A stretch of DNA of 5,367 bases, taken from the NCBI GenBank assembly GCA_964196195.1, contig CAXMSE010000026.1, positions 1 to 5,367 on the forward strand. Direction: 5' to 3'. How positions within the stretch are numbered: the first letter of the stretch is position 1; every line of letters starts with the position of its first letter. Source of the stretch: OFTM10 sp964196195. Lineage in GTDB: Bacteria; Actinomycetota; Acidimicrobiia; Acidimicrobiales; Aldehydirespiratoraceae. The translations under genes and the position numbers were made by a program. The notes beneath the pieces were generated by a model, which was not told where the DNA came from, did no database searches, and saw only the letters and a program-made list of their open reading frames with translations. This document shows, piece by piece, positions 4,487 through 5,367 of this stretch.

Positions 4487-5367
4487 ATCGCCGCCTGGTG
4501 ATCGGTGGTGGCCTGGTGGTGATGTTCGCGCTGGGCGCATTCATCGGCACCCAGAACCGCGATGGTTCCACCGACGCTGAGTTGGCCGACGTCGAAGCGG
4601 CCACGATCACGTCTAGCTCCACCACCTCCACCACGAGCACCACGACCTCCACCACCACCACGACCACCACCACCCTGCCTCCGCCTCGCACCGCCACCCT
4701 CGCCTTCACCGGCGACCTCCTACCTCACGGGTCGGTGGTGCGCACCGCGGCCGAGAATGCCGCCGCCAACGGTGACGAGGGCTGGGATTTCAGGCCCATG
4801 TTCGATGAGGTGCGGCCGATCCTGAGCGGCGCCGACCTCGCAATCTGTCATCTCGAGACACCGATCTCCTTCAACGACACCAACCTCAGCGGCTTTCCCA
4901 CGTTCAATGCGCCCCGAGCCCTGGTGGAAGGCGCGATCGACGCCGGTTACGACGGCTGCTCCACGGCCTCCAACCACTCCTACGACCGCAGCGCCTCGGG
5001 TGTGGTGGGCACCCTCGACGCTATGGGTGAGATGGGGATGCCCCAGGCGGGGATGGCTCGCAGCGACCAGGAAGATCTGTCGCCGGTGTTGTATGAGGCC
5101 AACGGCATCCAGATCGCCCACATATCAGCCACCTACGGCCTCAACGGGTTCTCCTTACCTGCCGACCAGCAGTATCTGGTCGATCTGATCCGTCCCGAAG
5201 ACATCGTGCACGAGGCCGCCCTGGCCCGCGAAGCCGGCGCCGAGTTCGTGATCGTCAGCCTCCACTGGGGCAATGAATACCGCCACGAGCCCACGTCGGC
5301 CCAGAACGCGTGGTTGGAGGAGATCCTGCCGTCCGATGAGGTCGACCTGATCATCGGTCATCACGCC
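4483..5367 (+). CDS. Membrane-anchored CapA-family protein (metallophosphatase-like), 3' truncated by the window
   Basis: The first 295 residues of a protein with the PGA_cap/CapA fold, named after poly-gamma-glutamate capsule proteins. It is probably on the outer face of the membrane. Order: MNRR then a hydrophobic signal anchor (5-22), an acidic stretch (27-39), a Ser/Thr-only linker (43-64), PPP, and the domain from about 70. Metal-site-like motifs follow in the family order: TGDLL with Asp78, HLETPIS with Glu125, SNHSYD with Asn164/His165 and Asp168, SLHWGNEY with His261, and GHHA (292-295) at the cut edge. The usual D-x-G after NH is D-R-S (Ser170). CapA relatives occur in many bacteria without poly-gamma-glutamate capsules, so the substrate is unknown. 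The GTG start overlaps the upstream TGA by four bases and has GGAG 8 bases upstream. The frame is open to the window end. Confidence 0.9.
   Translation, partial: MNRRLVIGGGLVVMFALGAFIGTQNRDGSTDAELADVEAATITSSSTTSTTSTTTSTTTTTTTTLPPPRTATLAFTGDLLPHGSVVRTAAENAAANGDEGWDFRPMFDEVRPILSGADLAICHLETPISFNDTNLSGFPTFNAPRALVEGAIDAGYDGCSTASNHSYDRSASGVVGTLDAMGEMGMPQAGMARSDQEDLSPVLYEANGIQIAHISATYGLNGFSLPADQQYLVDLIRPEDIVHEAALAREAGAEFVIVSLHWGNEYRHEPTSAQNAWLEEILPSDEVDLIIGHHA
4609..4674 (+). repeat. ACC/TCC/ACG trinucleotide-rich tract encoding a Ser/Thr linker
   Basis: Twenty-two consecutive codons are all Thr or Ser, mostly ACC and ACG with interspersed TCC, TCT and AGC. It codes for the extracytoplasmic linker (residues 43-64) between the membrane anchor and the CapA domain. 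The tract could change length by slippage in steps of three, which would keep the frame. Such linkers are frequent in exported actinobacterial proteins and may be O-glycosylated. That is inference. Confidence 0.85.

Noticed and set aside
3695..4540. Second long minus-strand open frame (281 codons) over the eIF-2B-like gene
   Set aside because: Lies opposite a better supported gene with superfamily-like motifs, and its composition (His, Arg, Pro, Gly) is typical of antisense frames in GC-rich DNA.
3888..4709. Long minus-strand open frame (273 codons) with a poly-valine segment
   Set aside because: It is antisense to the eIF-2B-like and CapA genes. The valine run is only the complement of the ACC-rich Ser/Thr linker, and the rest is Pro/Arg/Gly-rich shadow sequence with no fold pattern.
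1..5367. Mobile element, CRISPR, toxin-antitoxin or phage defence system
   Set aside because: I saw no transposase, integrase, Cas, nuclease or toxin-like product, no repeat array and no terminal inverted repeats. All well-supported genes are chromosomal in character.

Overview
The window looks like ordinary chromosome from a GC-rich bacterium, most likely an actinobacterium. An Acidimicrobiia-type lineage is my best guess, from the GC-rich third codon positions, GTG starts, 4-base GTGA stop/start overlaps, a Ser/Thr-rich exported linker and start codons that look leaderless. I ran no database search, so the taxonomy is inference. I see no rRNA, tRNA, CRISPR array, transposase, integrase or phage gene.

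Layout from left to right. (1) The 3' part of a membrane-anchored cupredoxin gene (+) with a complete type 1 copper site. (2) A full class I [4Fe-4S] fumarate hydratase gene (-), whose 3' end overlaps the cupredoxin gene tail to tail by 20 bp. (3) A small gene (+) for a two-helix membrane protein, divergent from the fumarase across only 32 bp. (4) A two-gene minus-strand operon, read from right to left: a thioredoxin/redoxin-fold protein, then a short-chain dehydrogenase that resembles BadH (2-hydroxycyclohexanecarboxyl-CoA dehydrogenase). They are joined by a GTGA overlap. (5) A divergent two-gene plus-strand operon: a protein resembling the C-terminal domain of the eIF-2B/methylthioribose-1-phosphate isomerase superfamily, then a membrane-anchored CapA-family protein that runs off the right edge. 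They too are joined by a GTGA overlap.

The packing is very tight and leaves no intergenic stretch above 100 bp. Every gene that heads a transcription unit and has a visible start has a TANNNT -10 hexamer 6 to 8 bases before the chosen start codon and no Shine-Dalgarno sequence. Internal operon genes instead use stop/start overlaps. This points to leaderless transcription for the lead genes and translational coupling within operons.

The proteins do not form one obvious pathway. Fumarase belongs to the TCA cycle, the cupredoxin to extracytoplasmic electron transfer or copper binding, the dehydrogenase perhaps to acyl-CoA or alicyclic acid oxidation, and CapA-family proteins to the cell envelope. 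I found no convincing novel multi-gene system. The points most worth a second look are the back-to-back leaderless promoters in 32 bp, the coupled eIF-2B-like/CapA pair and the redoxin with a displaced CxxC.
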